From: Photorhabdus luminescens subsp. luminescens | GTDB taxonomy: Bacteria > Pseudomonadota > Gammaproteobacteria > Enterobacterales > Enterobacteriaceae | Assembly (NCBI RefSeq): GCF_001083805.1 | Contig: NZ_JXSK01000001.1 | Coordinates: 558,001-622,000, forward strand | Length of the DNA stretch: 64,000 nucleotides | Reading direction: 5' to 3' | Part shown: one piece after another, positions 46,601 to 55,000 of the stretch | Position numbering within the stretch: position 1 is the stretch's first letter | Layout of the letters: every line of letters starts with the position of its first letter | Notes under the pieces: model-generated | The model's database searches: none | Seen by the model: only the letters and a program-made list of their open reading frames with translations | What the model was told of the DNA's origin: nothing | Program-made: the position numbers and the translations under genes

Positions 46601-46820
46601 GAAGCTGGTTCCAAGCATGCAACGTGGGTTTTTGATACAGTTCACGAAGGGTGACGCGATATCCCTGACGTCTCAACTGGTTTAACAATGCCATCATTTG
46701 CATTGAATCCAGCCCTTTGCGAATTAAATCGTCGTTATCATTCACCAGTATATTTTTCTGATTAAGAAGGCCAGATATGATCTGGCGCAGTGAATCTGGA
46801 GAGACAAGATCCGTATGCAT
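40698..46820 (-). CDS. irp2: NRPS HMWP2-like: ArCP-Cy-A-(MT-like)-PCP-Cy-PCP
   Basis: 2040 residues, essentially the length and order of Yersinia HMWP2. The aryl carrier serine is Ser39 (GLDSMQ). The first cyclisation domain has DLLIMD. The adenylation domain has IIYTSGSTGMPKG with cysteine-type pocket residues (D-L-Y-N-M-S near FDLSVYDIFG). It is interrupted at about 1045-1340 by the methyltransferase-like domain that acts as an epimerase in PchE/HMWP2. PCP1 carries Ser1434 (GGDSLLA), the second Cy domain has DNLLLD, and PCP2 carries Ser1970 in GASSLQ. It would load salicylate and join two cysteines to give hydroxyphenyl-thiazoline-thiazoline, one ring then reduced by the imide reductase. 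It follows the ABC transporter genes by 47 bases and abuts irp1. Confidence 0.94.
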   Translation of the reverse strand: MHTDLVSPDSLRQIISGLLNQKNILVNDNDDLIRKGLDSMQMMALLNQLRRQGYRVTLRELYQKPTLHAWNQLLQRHTPVTQMAPKPDATLQPLIADACPFPLTAVQHAYFVGRSPEQTLGGVGCHLYQEFDGIGLEPEQLEAAIHRLIQRHPMLRVRFLPDGRQQGMADAYWKKLTVHNLRSLTTDEQQQALNNIREQLSHRVLQVEQGETFDIQLSLFGESQHRLHANIDLLIMDAASFSLFFTELAALIAKRSLPDIPSDYDFCRYLAQYQAQFAQARQEAEIFWRNRLDTLPPAPQLPLAKEPSLIKNVRIQRRCFRLAPEHWQRFKQLAQQNGVTPTMALATAFAGLLCRWNHATRLLFNLTLFDRAPLHTAVDSLLADFTNILLLDIPADNLPFRQLAQDAQSTFAEAYEHRHWSGVEVLRELKKRGNHPHGAPIVFTSNLGRPLYGENTRDVLGKPSWGISQTPQVWLDFVAFEHENMLNIQWDSNDELFPDGLMDTLFTAYQRFIERLTEDATQWSKELPDLMPESQYQLRFQINDTTEPLPDALLHEGVFLQAERTPNIVALVTNSKEISYCELSLAARRLATVLQKMSVIPGDRVAISMEKGVGQIVAVLAILYVGGVYVPVPVDQPVNRRRAICESAGIRVVIINPEQQYDDWSQDVHCVSWHQDEQWQPLANMAKRAVTDPAYIIYTSGSTGMPKGVVISHQSALNTCLDINRRHQVQSSDRLLALSALHFDLSVYDIFGILTAGGALVLINEAQRRDPSTWEVLIERHHVTLWNSVPALFDMLLTYCEGMEVDAPKALRTVMLSGDWIGLSLPERYRAFNPDGVLSAMGGATEAAIWSNEYIVKEVKTQWRSIPYGYPLANQRYRVVGEDGRDCPDWVVGELWIGGAGVALGYFNDEERTSAQFVVDQGERWYRTGDLGCYHPEGWLEFLGRRDSQVKIGGYRIELGEIDAALNQVIGISKGVALASGEKEKSLVAFLELEGDSLCRRVNRAPQLPAGYRDLFPAVHAITANSNEPQVAMFLLEHLSRHDITFTSPQSLTDCLKRYQPQPEYHDWFGRMLAYLCQCKALTESTQHVYQAGWLPAASNNEAIYIPERWHTVLRDVLTGQQPAIALLDDPQFAPEQQLFVLPETRQWLAGLQQVITALSQRLQRPVTLIEFDARSGRCAQWLAEHITDQHLCYLGFERSQTLVNQAQTRLSGYAHASVQYWSEQRWPEQVPESLQHQADIILLNNVLHREADPARCIKELVPLAQPGALILAMELQQTSSLSLITTELLSPQGIQLRSASQWLSLLPQLLPLQAETPITIGNLSVLLMQASDSVTIPDREKIKSVLAQHLPGYMIPQRLHIIPRLPLTPNGKIDRKALSQELQSATKTEAAPRQNEMTLLNAVEQTVAGIWQRLLNTEQLGRDSDFFQLGGDSLLATRLVGELIQQGFKGELGHLFRHPQLAAFAATLVPLAETSSAECALPEEQNEYQPFPLTEVQQAYLVGRHPGFALSGVGAHFFIEYRIERLDVQRLNRVLNRLIQRHPMLRTVVVNGQQQVLENVPQFSVKQHQFTDVTQADTLREQLSHQVLDASNWPVFDFQLAQDDGIISRLFVSLDNLLLDGLSMQILLAELEQLYLDEQHALPPLKVTFRDCVLRQQQAPAHQSSLQYWQEQVKTLPLAPQLPLRIAPESVQSPRFVRYSDRLSAHEWSQLKQHAAPYQITPSALLIAAYAAVLSAFSTKPELTLNLTLFDRPHWHEDINHILGDFTSLSLLAWHPEKNWLSSARRLQQQLWQDLDHRHISAIRVMRELAQSRGPDAAIMPVVFTSALGTRQGQFLSHSSWMKPVWGISQTPQIWLDHQVYESDNELCLNWDAVEELFEPHQLQNMFNSYMTLLRTLAAQPESWHAALEQLMPRQQSVMVENNAVVIAPSLYSEGFDPQICSEIQRLFLSITNHPINAQQNFFEAGASSLQLIQLHSKLQHAGFYHLAVTDLFAYPTPETLSLRCRKDSHDGNRQSITARQRQQQKRLQQREKRHKGAA

Positions 46821-46867
46821 GAAGATATCCTATAAATAATGACAATTACGAAACAGTAGGTTACACC

Positions 46868-48622
46868 TTAATTTGGTGTATTTGGGTATAGATGCCAGTG
46901 CTCTTCTGAGCCAAGATGGCTTTCCCAAAGAGATTGATAAAGTGAACAACGTCTTAACAATTCGTCGTGAGTACCACTATCACAAAGGGCGCCATGATCC
47001 ATCACCAATATTTGGTCAGCGCGAGTTATCGTGCTCAATCGGTGAGCGATAACAAAGACCGTTTTATTCTGGGTAAGAGAATCAAACGCCTGTTGTATCA
47101 ATTGTTCGTTTTCAGGATCGAGAGAAGCTGTCGCTTCGTCGAGGAATAAAACCGGAGATTGCTTTAAGATGGCGCGGGCAATGGCAAGGCGCTGACGCTC
47201 GCCGCCAGACAGCGTACCGCCATCCACCCCTAGCGGTGTATCGTACCCTTGCGGTAATGCCATAATCGTATCGTGAATATTGGCAAGGCGAGCAGCCTGC
47301 TCCAGTTCTAACTGGGTGGCATTAGGATCACCCAACCGAAGGTTATTAGCGACGGTATCCTGAAATAGTGCAGTTTCCTGAAATACCATAGTCACAGTGT
47401 CATACAGTGCCTGAGTTTGATAACGATGGATATCATTCCCACCCAGACGGATTTCCCCCTTATCCAGTTGATAGAAAGAGAGCAGCAGATAAGCCAGCGT
47501 GGATTTACCACTGCCGCTGGGCCCGACAATAGCAGTCATACTGCCTTGCGGAGCATAAAACGACACGTTTTGGATAGCGGGTTGATTCGTACCTGGATAA
47601 CTAAACGAGATATTATTCACTTCAACATCATATTTGTCAGGCGCCGCTAATGGCCCGGAAGCTTGCGTGGCAACAGCTTCTATTTCTGCAATATGAGTTT
47701 CTCCTACTTGCGTTAAGGCCGTGATATTGAGCAGGGGGATGACTCCACGTAGAGGGGTGATCGTGGCAAACAGCAACAGAATAGTGATAAGCATTTCCGA
47801 CAGCGTTAATGCTTCTGGTGCATTAAAGCGCAGGGCGCCCGCCAGAATACCAACAACCACGCTGGTATCAATGATGATGTAAAACAGGCTCAGTAGCGGA
47901 ATACTTCTGAATACCCCACGGCGAAATGCAACCCGTAATTGGTCGATTTCGCGATCAAAACGCTGTTCTACCGTCGTGGTCGCTGCCGCAGCACGAATAA
48001 AGGACATACCTTGAGCGTACTCGACAATCGCTTCGGATACATCAGCCATCATAGTGGCACGTAACCGCAATATTTCATTCAGTTTTTTACGGATAGCCCC
48101 CAGGATGAACATCCCAACCATCAGCACCAATAATGCACTGCCGGCAACTACCCAATCGAACCAGAATAAAGCCAAGTAGATGAGGGTCAGCATCATCACC
48201 TGACAAGCGATTTGCGGCGTGGTATAGGCTGACTGATTTTCTTGCCATTGCACATCTTCTGATAACGTCAACGCTATCTTTCCGGCACTCAATCCTCTAA
48301 TCGTGGCGATAGACATACTCACAAGGCGTTGTAGCAGGGCGCGACGGATTTCTATGCCCAAACCATAGGCGGCAATGGTGAGTTTGCGTAATGCGCGAGC
48401 CATAAAAGTAAATCGCAGCAACAGCAAAATAATCAATAATCCCAACGTGATAAGCGGCAGCATCACATTGTCACTTTCCCCCAGATGGGTAATAGCCCAG
48501 GCAGCAATAGCAAGTTGAGCCATAATCGCAACGGTATCAAATTGTTTATATAACAACCCTTTAAACCAAACTCTTTGCAGTTTTGGTGATAGATGTTGCT
48601 GGAGACGATTAAATAGCCCCAT
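46868..48622 (-). CDS. ybtQ: ABC transporter (fused membrane and ATPase), YbtQ-like
   Basis: 584 residues from the ATG at 48622, with AGGAG 8-11 bases upstream; a longer frame to 48709 lies inside the previous gene and lacks that support. About six membrane segments precede a nucleotide-binding domain with Walker A GPSGSGKST, signature LSGGERQR and Walker B VLFLDEATASLD. In Yersinia, YbtP and YbtQ have exporter-type folds yet are needed to use the ferric siderophore, bringing it or its iron across the inner membrane. It overlaps the stop of the ybtP-like gene by 14 bases, so the two halves are translationally coupled and probably form a heterodimer. Confidence 0.92.
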   Translation of the reverse strand: MGLFNRLQQHLSPKLQRVWFKGLLYKQFDTVAIMAQLAIAAWAITHLGESDNVMLPLITLGLLIILLLLRFTFMARALRKLTIAAYGLGIEIRRALLQRLVSMSIATIRGLSAGKIALTLSEDVQWQENQSAYTTPQIACQVMMLTLIYLALFWFDWVVAGSALLVLMVGMFILGAIRKKLNEILRLRATMMADVSEAIVEYAQGMSFIRAAAATTTVEQRFDREIDQLRVAFRRGVFRSIPLLSLFYIIIDTSVVVGILAGALRFNAPEALTLSEMLITILLLFATITPLRGVIPLLNITALTQVGETHIAEIEAVATQASGPLAAPDKYDVEVNNISFSYPGTNQPAIQNVSFYAPQGSMTAIVGPSGSGKSTLAYLLLSFYQLDKGEIRLGGNDIHRYQTQALYDTVTMVFQETALFQDTVANNLRLGDPNATQLELEQAARLANIHDTIMALPQGYDTPLGVDGGTLSGGERQRLAIARAILKQSPVLFLDEATASLDPENEQLIQQAFDSLTQNKTVFVIAHRLSTITRADQILVMDHGALCDSGTHDELLRRCSLYQSLWESHLGSEEHWHLYPNTPN

Positions 48623-50408
48623 GATAATTTGCTCCTGTCCCGGTTTTTTCTCCCCGCCAAGCGGCCCACTGTCTGGCGTATGCACCTTGCTGTACGACCA
48701 GTTCTTCATGGGTGCCTTGTTCGATAATCCGTCCTTTATCTAAAACCAGTATTCGATCAAGATGACGGATAGTCGGCAGGCGATGAGCAATGACAATCAC
48801 TGTCTTATTGCGGCATAAGGCATTGAGCGCCTGTTGCATCTCTTTTTCACATTCTGGATCGGCATAGGCTGTAGCTTCGTCTAATACAAGAATTGGCGCG
48901 TTTTTCAGAATAGCGGCAGCAACGGCAATACGTTGTTTTTCACCCACCGATAAACTTACGCCGCCGTTCAGTACCGTGTCGTAGCCTTGTGGTAATTGTC
49001 GAATAAATTGATCTGCTTGTGCTGCGATAGCCGCCGCTTCAACTTCCGACAGTGAGGCATTAGGACGGGCTAGTCGTATATTATTAGCCACCGTATCGTT
49101 GAACAGAAGCACACGCTGGAAAACAAAAGAGACGTTATTGCGTAGCGTCGGTTCATCCATATTACGGATATCAACACCGCCAATAGTCACCTGACCATGT
49201 TGCGGGTCCCAAAGACGGGCGATAAGACTCGCCACTGTAGATTTACCCGAACCACTGGCGCCGACTAAAGCTAATGAACTTCCCGCTGGTATAGAAAATG
49301 AAATGTTGTCTAATGCATTCTCCTGTTCATCCTGGTAGGAGAAACTGACATTATGCAGCGCGACACTGTGATCCGCCGGCGTTTGGCTTTGGGTACAAGG
49401 CGCCAGTTCAGGTTGATTCATTAACCAACGATAGCGGGTGATTAACGCCTCTTGCTGTTGCAAACGTGTCATCACAGCGAACATGGATGAGGCAATATTG
49501 CCAAATGCCATTGCCGCCAGAATAAAGAAAGTGAATTCGAATAACGTGATCTCTTGTCGATTTAATAGCCAGACCGCCAAAGGGAGGACAAACAACAAGT
49601 TAGCACTGGATAGCACGAAAAACCGACTGGATTTGACCTGCACTTTCTCAACCCAGACATCAATAATCCGTGTCAGGGCAGTGAAAGCTTCTTCAGCTCG
49701 TTGCAACGCAACCTTGCCGCCTGAGTAGGTTTTTACCACCGGAATCGCATTAATAACTTCACCCATTGTTGAAGCAATACGGTTTTGAGCGGCATAAAAA
49801 CGCTGAGTTGTTGTTTGAACTTTTATCTGGATATAGATGAATAACAGGCAAGCGCCCAAAGTTGGCGCGAATGCCGCCAAAGCTAACCGCCAATCAATAA
49901 CCAGCATGACGCTCAATGCGATCAATGGGCCAAACAGAGTAGCTGACATCTCTGGGATGATATGGGCAATCCCATCTTCAAGCTGTTCGACATCATCTAG
50001 CATCATCTTTTTTATTTCAGTGCTGTCAGTCAGCATGAAAAAGCCCAAAGGAACCGATTTCAACTTACTGCTAATGTTGCGGCGAACATCAGCCTGCACG
50101 TCGGCAGCAATCAAATGAGCAAAAAACGTTGAACCACTAAAGGTCAACATAGCGGCAAACGTGAATCCCAATAACATGACGCCATAATTCAATAGCGAGT
50201 CATATTGCCCGTCATAGATAGATTGGGTGATCAGCCCGGCCACTGCCGCCGGCAACATTTGCAAACCGGCGGAAAGAATCGCAAGTACAATCGCAACGTA
50301 ACTCAAGGTGCGATATGGACGCATCATATACCATAACTCTTTAATTACGCCGGCATCAGCCGCACGCTGCTCCGGCGAATTCTGAACAGAAGTATCATGG
50401 CTATGCAT
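48609..50408 (-). CDS. ybtP: ABC transporter (fused membrane and ATPase), YbtP-like
   Basis: 599 residues. I chose the ATG at 50408, seven bases after an AAGGGAG site; the ATG at 50414 is too close to that site and longer versions lie inside the MFS gene. Membrane segments are followed by Walker A GASGSGKST and Walker B ILVLDEATAYAD. The ABC signature reads LSVGEKQRI, with Val in place of the first Gly of LSGGE, so this half may form a degenerate ATP site in a heterodimer with the next gene (inference). The pair fits YbtP/YbtQ (Irp6/Irp7). Confidence 0.92.
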   Translation of the reverse strand: MHSHDTSVQNSPEQRAADAGVIKELWYMMRPYRTLSYVAIVLAILSAGLQMLPAAVAGLITQSIYDGQYDSLLNYGVMLLGFTFAAMLTFSGSTFFAHLIAADVQADVRRNISSKLKSVPLGFFMLTDSTEIKKMMLDDVEQLEDGIAHIIPEMSATLFGPLIALSVMLVIDWRLALAAFAPTLGACLLFIYIQIKVQTTTQRFYAAQNRIASTMGEVINAIPVVKTYSGGKVALQRAEEAFTALTRIIDVWVEKVQVKSSRFFVLSSANLLFVLPLAVWLLNRQEITLFEFTFFILAAMAFGNIASSMFAVMTRLQQQEALITRYRWLMNQPELAPCTQSQTPADHSVALHNVSFSYQDEQENALDNISFSIPAGSSLALVGASGSGKSTVASLIARLWDPQHGQVTIGGVDIRNMDEPTLRNNVSFVFQRVLLFNDTVANNIRLARPNASLSEVEAAAIAAQADQFIRQLPQGYDTVLNGGVSLSVGEKQRIAVAAAILKNAPILVLDEATAYADPECEKEMQQALNALCRNKTVIVIAHRLPTIRHLDRILVLDKGRIIEQGTHEELVVQQGAYARQWAAWRGEKTGTGANYHGAI

Positions 50409-51645
50409 GCACATTCTCCCTTTGGAAATCATGGAATTTACGCAATGTCCAAAACAGGGCAGTGAAGGTGCAGATGAGCGCAAGCATGAAAAGGGTAGAA
50501 TAGTCTGCTTTAGTTACAATCAATCCACCCAACACTGAACAGATAATTGCAATACCCATATCTGCGGATTGCATCAAGGCGAAATCCACACCGGACTGAG
50601 CGCCTGCGGCTAGCGACATCATTTGGGTATATAACGCGACAAATTTAGCAGCGGTGATTAAGGTGATGAAGACATACGCCGCTGAAAGCAGGGATAACGG
50701 CGCCTCTGGTTGCTTAGCAAGCCAGAAGATGCAGGCTAATACGATAGCTTCAAGCAACATGATAGCCAGTAATGTCTGGACAGCACCAAATTTACGGACA
50801 ATGATGCCGCCAAGCAAAACACCAGATAATCCAGCCAATGCGCCGCCACTGGCGGCAATGATACCGAGCTGAGCTAAATCTACGCCGCGATCTATCAGAA
50901 ATGGCGAAAGCATACCGAGTGAAAGGCGTGTACCGATCATACACAACAATATCAAAACCAGCGCTTGCCTAACCGGCGCCCGGCGGAGTGCATTCTTAAT
51001 AGAGGGGGCAACCGAGGCTTTTAAAACCGTTGGCGCTTTTTCTACCTGTGTTTCCCGTAAAAATAGGGCAGGCAATGACATCAACAGAATCACTATAGCT
51101 AACACTCCTGCGCCAATGTGCCAGCCATATAGTGAAACAAGGTATAGAAACAGGCCGCTGCCTATGATGGAGCCTAAATAACCGCCGCCAACTTGCATAA
51201 CATTGCACCAAGGGCGGTGCTTTGGTGATAACCGGTCAATAGCGTGACCGTCTGTAGTGGTATCCACCACAGTCAGACAAATGGTGATCAAAAACAGACC
51301 GACGATAATCAGCGGCATATGTTCGGCAGGTCTTGCCAATGACATTGAACAAAAAAGCAATGTTATTAGCAGATTACCGCAGATCATGATACGACGGGGG
51401 TTTGTATCCCCCGAACCCGCTTTACGGTAGCGCTCTATAATCGGCGCCCAAAGGAATTTAAACGCCCAAGGCAACATCAGCAAGTAGAGCAAGCCGATTT
51501 TATCCGGGGTTACGCCGTGGCTGCGCAGAAACGCCGGCATACTTTGTAACGTCAACATGCCAATCGTGCTTTGGAGGGTGTAAACACCCGCCAAAGTTAG
51601 CAGTAATAACGATATATGACGAGGATGGGAGATATTATGCGTCAT
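50401..51645 (-). CDS. ybtX: MFS transporter, YbtX (Irp8)-like
   Basis: 414 residues with about twelve hydrophobic segments, for example SHPRHISLLLLTLAGVYTLQ at the start and the PWAFKFLWAPIIERY loop typical of the AmpG/YbtX branch. YbtX lies in the Yersinia locus but is not essential for iron uptake there; related proteins export the siderophore or peptidoglycan fragments. Here it lies directly after the receptor gene (ATGA overlap) and before the ABC pair, so export of the apo-siderophore is plausible but unproven. Confidence 0.88.
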   Translation of the reverse strand: MTHNISHPRHISLLLLTLAGVYTLQSTIGMLTLQSMPAFLRSHGVTPDKIGLLYLLMLPWAFKFLWAPIIERYRKAGSGDTNPRRIMICGNLLITLLFCSMSLARPAEHMPLIIVGLFLITICLTVVDTTTDGHAIDRLSPKHRPWCNVMQVGGGYLGSIIGSGLFLYLVSLYGWHIGAGVLAIVILLMSLPALFLRETQVEKAPTVLKASVAPSIKNALRRAPVRQALVLILLCMIGTRLSLGMLSPFLIDRGVDLAQLGIIAASGGALAGLSGVLLGGIIVRKFGAVQTLLAIMLLEAIVLACIFWLAKQPEAPLSLLSAAYVFITLITAAKFVALYTQMMSLAAGAQSGVDFALMQSADMGIAIICSVLGGLIVTKADYSTLFMLALICTFTALFWTLRKFHDFQRENVHA

Positions 51646-53648
51646 AGTGCGACACTCACATCCAGCCCAACATTCAAGCCTTTATTGATCATACTGAGCG
51701 TATTTGGCCCCACGGTGAAACTGGAGACACGATACTTTTTATCGCCCAGATTTTCGCCATAGAGTTTTACACTAACCCCATGTGCCATTTCTAAACTTAA
51801 TGAAGCGTCATAAAGGGTGTATCCACCCTGTTCAAGGGTATTCGCTTCATTAAAGTAGCTTTTTGAATAGTAACGGGCACCGGCATTTAAATAGAGGTTA
51901 CCCGGTAACAACGTTTGATCAATCAAATAGTCAAAACTTGCATTGAGCATGACATCTGGCGCATAAGGCAGACGTTTATCGTTATAACTTATGCCATTCT
52001 CTGTATCGGTTACATCAGTGAAGTTTGATTTACCAACATTTCCCCCAAGAGAAAATTTCAGCCCTTTCATCGGCTTAATCTGGCTACTCAACTCAATGCC
52101 TTTGCTCTCTGCTTTACCCACATTGCGTATAAACTGTGCGCCGATCGGACCAACATAAATTTGTTTATCTTTCGAACGAATGTAGTAAACAGCGCTGTCT
52201 AATGTCACCGCGTTATCAAAGAACGAGGTATGCCAACCGAGTTCATAATTATCTGAGGTTTCAGTATTGTAGGGTTTTCTATCATTGGCGGAGGAGACAA
52301 TGTTATTGAATCCACCGGGTTTGTACCCTTTAGTGGCAGAGATATAGAAACGGGTATCTGGCGTCAATTGCCAACCCAATGCGGCCTTAGGTGTGAACTC
52401 ATTGCTGGAAACCTGGTTATCAAAAGCTTCGAGCGCCATCATGCCAGGACGGCCCGCATAATCTATCTGCGATTTTTCATGGGACAAACGCCCGCCCAAA
52501 GTCAAATCCCACTGAGCAGCAAACGGCAATTTGACTTCACCAAACAGCGCCAGCGATTGACCTTTTATTGTGTTAGCCGCATCGCCATAGTAACCGGGAT
52601 AACCACTGGTATGATGCTTATTCTTTTCATCTGAAAACCAACCGCCGAGAACACTGGTAATCCCATTTGAGAAATTGGAGTTCAAACGCAGCTCTTGCGT
52701 GGCGGCGTGGTGCTTCTCTTTCCACTTACCCCCGATGAAATCACGGTAAATATCGCGATCCTGATAAGAAGTCACACTGGTTAATACACTGTCGCCGAAA
52801 TCATATTCAGCCTTGAATGCATAACTGTTTACCCGGCGGGTTAACTCTGGAATAGGGCCATCGTATTCTTTTCGGCGAAATTGCTCGTCGGTTAAATAAA
52901 GTTCTTCATGGGAATCGAGATCTTCATGAGCAAAACTGAGTTCAGCACTGAACGAAGAATCCTCCGGCGCAAATGTCAGTTGCCCTCGACCGAGCCAGGT
53001 TTTGCTGGAATCAATATTTTTATCGCCGCGATTTGGCGCATCAATTTGCCCAGGCTCTTTTACCCAACGCAGACTGGTGCTGCCATAAAGGATATCTTCA
53101 ATAAGCGGTATTGATCCGCTGAAAGAACCGCCTTGTTTCAGCTTAGAGTAATTACCGGAGAGGTTAAGCCAGGGGCCTTCTTTCGGCGAACGGGTGACAA
53201 TATTGATAACACCAGCTTGCGCGTTTCCGCCATATAAAGTCCCTTGCGGGCCGCGTAATAATTCTACACGTTCTACATTAATTAATTCTTGTGTTAAGAA
53301 CTGGTGATCCTGAGGAACGCCATCGACATAAATTCGAACAGAAGGCGAGTAGAAGTCCGGTGAACTAATACCTCGAATGGTAGTTGCTGAATAGGTTCGG
53401 TTTCCCCGTGAGCGGATTTGTAAACCGGGGAAAGCGCGCTCAAGATCTTGTACTTGAGTGATACCCGCCTGCACAAGTTCCTCGCCAGTTTTAACCAGAA
53501 CGCTACCATCGACTTTATTTAATGCTTCTTCCCGTTTATTGGCCGTCACAATCAAAGCATCTTCTGTCGCGCCAGGCGAATGTTCTGCCCATACCACAGG
53601 CGAAATTAAACAACATAAGACAGACGCCTTAGCATATTTTTTTTTCAT
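51642..53648 (-). CDS. fyuA: TonB-dependent ferric siderophore receptor, FyuA/FrpA-like
   Basis: 668 residues, close to the 673 of FyuA. A cleavable signal peptide ends near VVWAEHSPG. A TonB-box-like EDALIVTA follows, then the plug domain with TTIRGISSPDFYSP and RVELLRGPQGTLYGGNAQAG. The beta-barrel ends in an alternating stretch closing with LDVSVAL. It would import the ferric form of the siderophore made by this operon. First gene of the operon, facing the AraC regulator across a 296-base gap with a Fur-box-like site. In Yersinia fyuA is at the opposite end of its operon, so the order has been rearranged. Confidence 0.93.
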   Translation of the reverse strand: MKKKYAKASVLCCLISPVVWAEHSPGATEDALIVTANKREEALNKVDGSVLVKTGEELVQAGITQVQDLERAFPGLQIRSRGNRTYSATTIRGISSPDFYSPSVRIYVDGVPQDHQFLTQELINVERVELLRGPQGTLYGGNAQAGVINIVTRSPKEGPWLNLSGNYSKLKQGGSFSGSIPLIEDILYGSTSLRWVKEPGQIDAPNRGDKNIDSSKTWLGRGQLTFAPEDSSFSAELSFAHEDLDSHEELYLTDEQFRRKEYDGPIPELTRRVNSYAFKAEYDFGDSVLTSVTSYQDRDIYRDFIGGKWKEKHHAATQELRLNSNFSNGITSVLGGWFSDEKNKHHTSGYPGYYGDAANTIKGQSLALFGEVKLPFAAQWDLTLGGRLSHEKSQIDYAGRPGMMALEAFDNQVSSNEFTPKAALGWQLTPDTRFYISATKGYKPGGFNNIVSSANDRKPYNTETSDNYELGWHTSFFDNAVTLDSAVYYIRSKDKQIYVGPIGAQFIRNVGKAESKGIELSSQIKPMKGLKFSLGGNVGKSNFTDVTDTENGISYNDKRLPYAPDVMLNASFDYLIDQTLLPGNLYLNAGARYYSKSYFNEANTLEQGGYTLYDASLSLEMAHGVSVKLYGENLGDKKYRVSSFTVGPNTLSMINKGLNVGLDVSVAL

Positions 53649-53725
53649 ATAAATAACTCGTTATGCACTGTTTAAATCATGTTTTACGAAAATTAAGTAT
53701 GGTAAAACAAAAAACCTAACGGGAG

Positions 53726-53737
53726 ACTATCGATAGT
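53726..53737. promoter_or_regulatory. Palindrome in the fyuA/ybtA gap, possible operator
   Basis: ACTATCGATAGT is a perfect 12-base palindrome, 78 bases upstream of the receptor start codon. Its place fits a regulator site for the siderophore operon. Which protein would bind is not known; YbtA-type sites are longer repeats and I could not match them. Confidence 0.3.
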
Positions 53738-53789
53738 ATTCCATCAGGGCTAACGGAATAGGGACAAAAGTAGCGCATTACGCACTATT

Positions 53790-53808
53790 GATAATGATTC
53801 TCATTAAT
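53790..53808. promoter_or_regulatory. Fur box
   Basis: GATAATGATTCTCATTAAT matches the 19-base Fur consensus GATAATGATAATCATTATC at 15 positions, including the full left half. It lies midway between the receptor gene and the AraC gene, so it could repress both promoters in iron-replete cells. Confidence 0.85.
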
Positions 53809-53944
53809 GATAAAGTGAGTGACATTCACAATATGCATATATATATAAAATAAAAATATAATGCCTTTAATATGCAAAAAACACTGTTTTAAGTGCGAAA
53901 GCACTTTTTAACCGGTATCCGATGCTAATTTTACAGGGGATCTC

Positions 53945-54922
53945 ATGAAGACGATCTATAGCAAGAAATTAGGAGTTTTCACGGCTGACCATTGCAATTG
54001 CATGCATTCACATGCGGAGAAAAATAACACACATACGCCTTTATTAACTGAGGAATTATCTGACGGAATTCATATAAACCGAATTCGCTTTGAGCTTAAC
54101 AAAGATGTCACAGAATATTGTGAAGGGCCGCCAACGGTATCAATTGCGTTTATTTTAAGCGGGAAAGGGAAAATGGCGATTGAAAATGGCGATGTTTTAG
54201 ATATCAATTCAGGAACGATGATATTTTTCCATTCCCCTAAAATAACGCGTGGCATGAACTTCTTTGGTTGCGGATCATGGCATATTCTCGATATCCGTTT
54301 TTCGTTGAACGAAATTGAAGCTCAAGAATTACCCCCATTCACCCAATTAGCGGCTGGCTTTGAGAAGAACGCCAGCTATAGTGATGTATTGATGATGGCA
54401 TGCCCCATTTACCCGCCATTTATGCAGATAGTGAATCAAATAGAAGAGTGCCAATTAAGTGGCAGTATAAGAAAGGTTTATTTAAAAGCAAAAGCGTTAG
54501 AAATACTCGCTTGCGTAGCGTCTCAGGTTTATGATTGTCAATATAATGTGATCAGCGGGTTGCAACGCCGGGCTGTTTATAATGCAATAAAAATAATTAA
54601 CAGTGATTATCATTACCCTTGGACGATAAAATCATTATCAAGAGCAGTTGGCTTGAATGAACGGAAATTAAAAGAGGGATTTCGTGCGGTTGTTTTTCGC
54701 ACTTTCCATCAATATCTGGAGAATGTCCGTATGACAACCGCAGAAGATTTATTGAAAAAAGGCATGAGTGTGATTGATGTTTCTACCGCAGTGGGTTATT
54801 CCAGTCCAAGTCACTTTTCTAAACGTTTCCGGCAACATTATTTGATCAATCCTAAAGCATGGCAGGCGAAATACGCTGTTAGTCACACCTTATTAACAGA
54901 AAATCTCGTAGCCGGGAACTAG
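53945..54922 (+). CDS. ybtA: AraC-family transcriptional activator, YbtA-like
   Basis: 325 residues. The C-terminal 100 residues carry two helix-turn-helix motifs: TIKSLSRAVGLNERKLKEGF, and SVIDVSTAVGYSSPSHFSKR followed by a typical AraC ending. The N-terminal part would sense the ferric siderophore, as for YbtA and PchR. It is divergent from the siderophore operon and shares its Fur-box-like control region, so it likely activates the receptor and biosynthetic genes when both iron is low and siderophore is present. The ATG at 53945 follows AGGGGA by about 6 bases. Confidence 0.92.
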   Translation: MKTIYSKKLGVFTADHCNCMHSHAEKNNTHTPLLTEELSDGIHINRIRFELNKDVTEYCEGPPTVSIAFILSGKGKMAIENGDVLDINSGTMIFFHSPKITRGMNFFGCGSWHILDIRFSLNEIEAQELPPFTQLAAGFEKNASYSDVLMMACPIYPPFMQIVNQIEECQLSGSIRKVYLKAKALEILACVASQVYDCQYNVISGLQRRAVYNAIKIINSDYHYPWTIKSLSRAVGLNERKLKEGFRAVVFRTFHQYLENVRMTTAEDLLKKGMSVIDVSTAVGYSSPSHFSKRFRQHYLINPKAWQAKYAVSHTLLTENLVAGN

Positions 54923-54943
54923 CTATTCAATTGACTCTAGCGC

Positions 54944-54971
54944 AAAGATGGCCATTTTACATGGCCACTTT
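54944..54971. terminator. Bidirectional hairpin between convergent ybtA and lipase genes
   Basis: AAAG-A-TGGCCAT pairs with ATGGCCA-CTTT as an 11-base stem with one bulged A and a 5-base loop. It lies midway between the two convergent stop codons. The tails are only moderately T-rich. Confidence 0.6.
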
Positions 54972-55000
54972 ACGGATAGGGGTATCGCATAATTTATATG

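Noticed and set aside
11561-50118. Many plus-strand frames of 60-150 codons antisense to the operon genes
   Set aside because: All are shadows of strongly supported minus-strand coding regions.
22812-54922. Yersinia-style high-pathogenicity island (integrase and asn tRNA borders)
   Set aside because: No integrase gene, tRNA or attachment repeat is visible around the siderophore locus, and gene order differs from that island.
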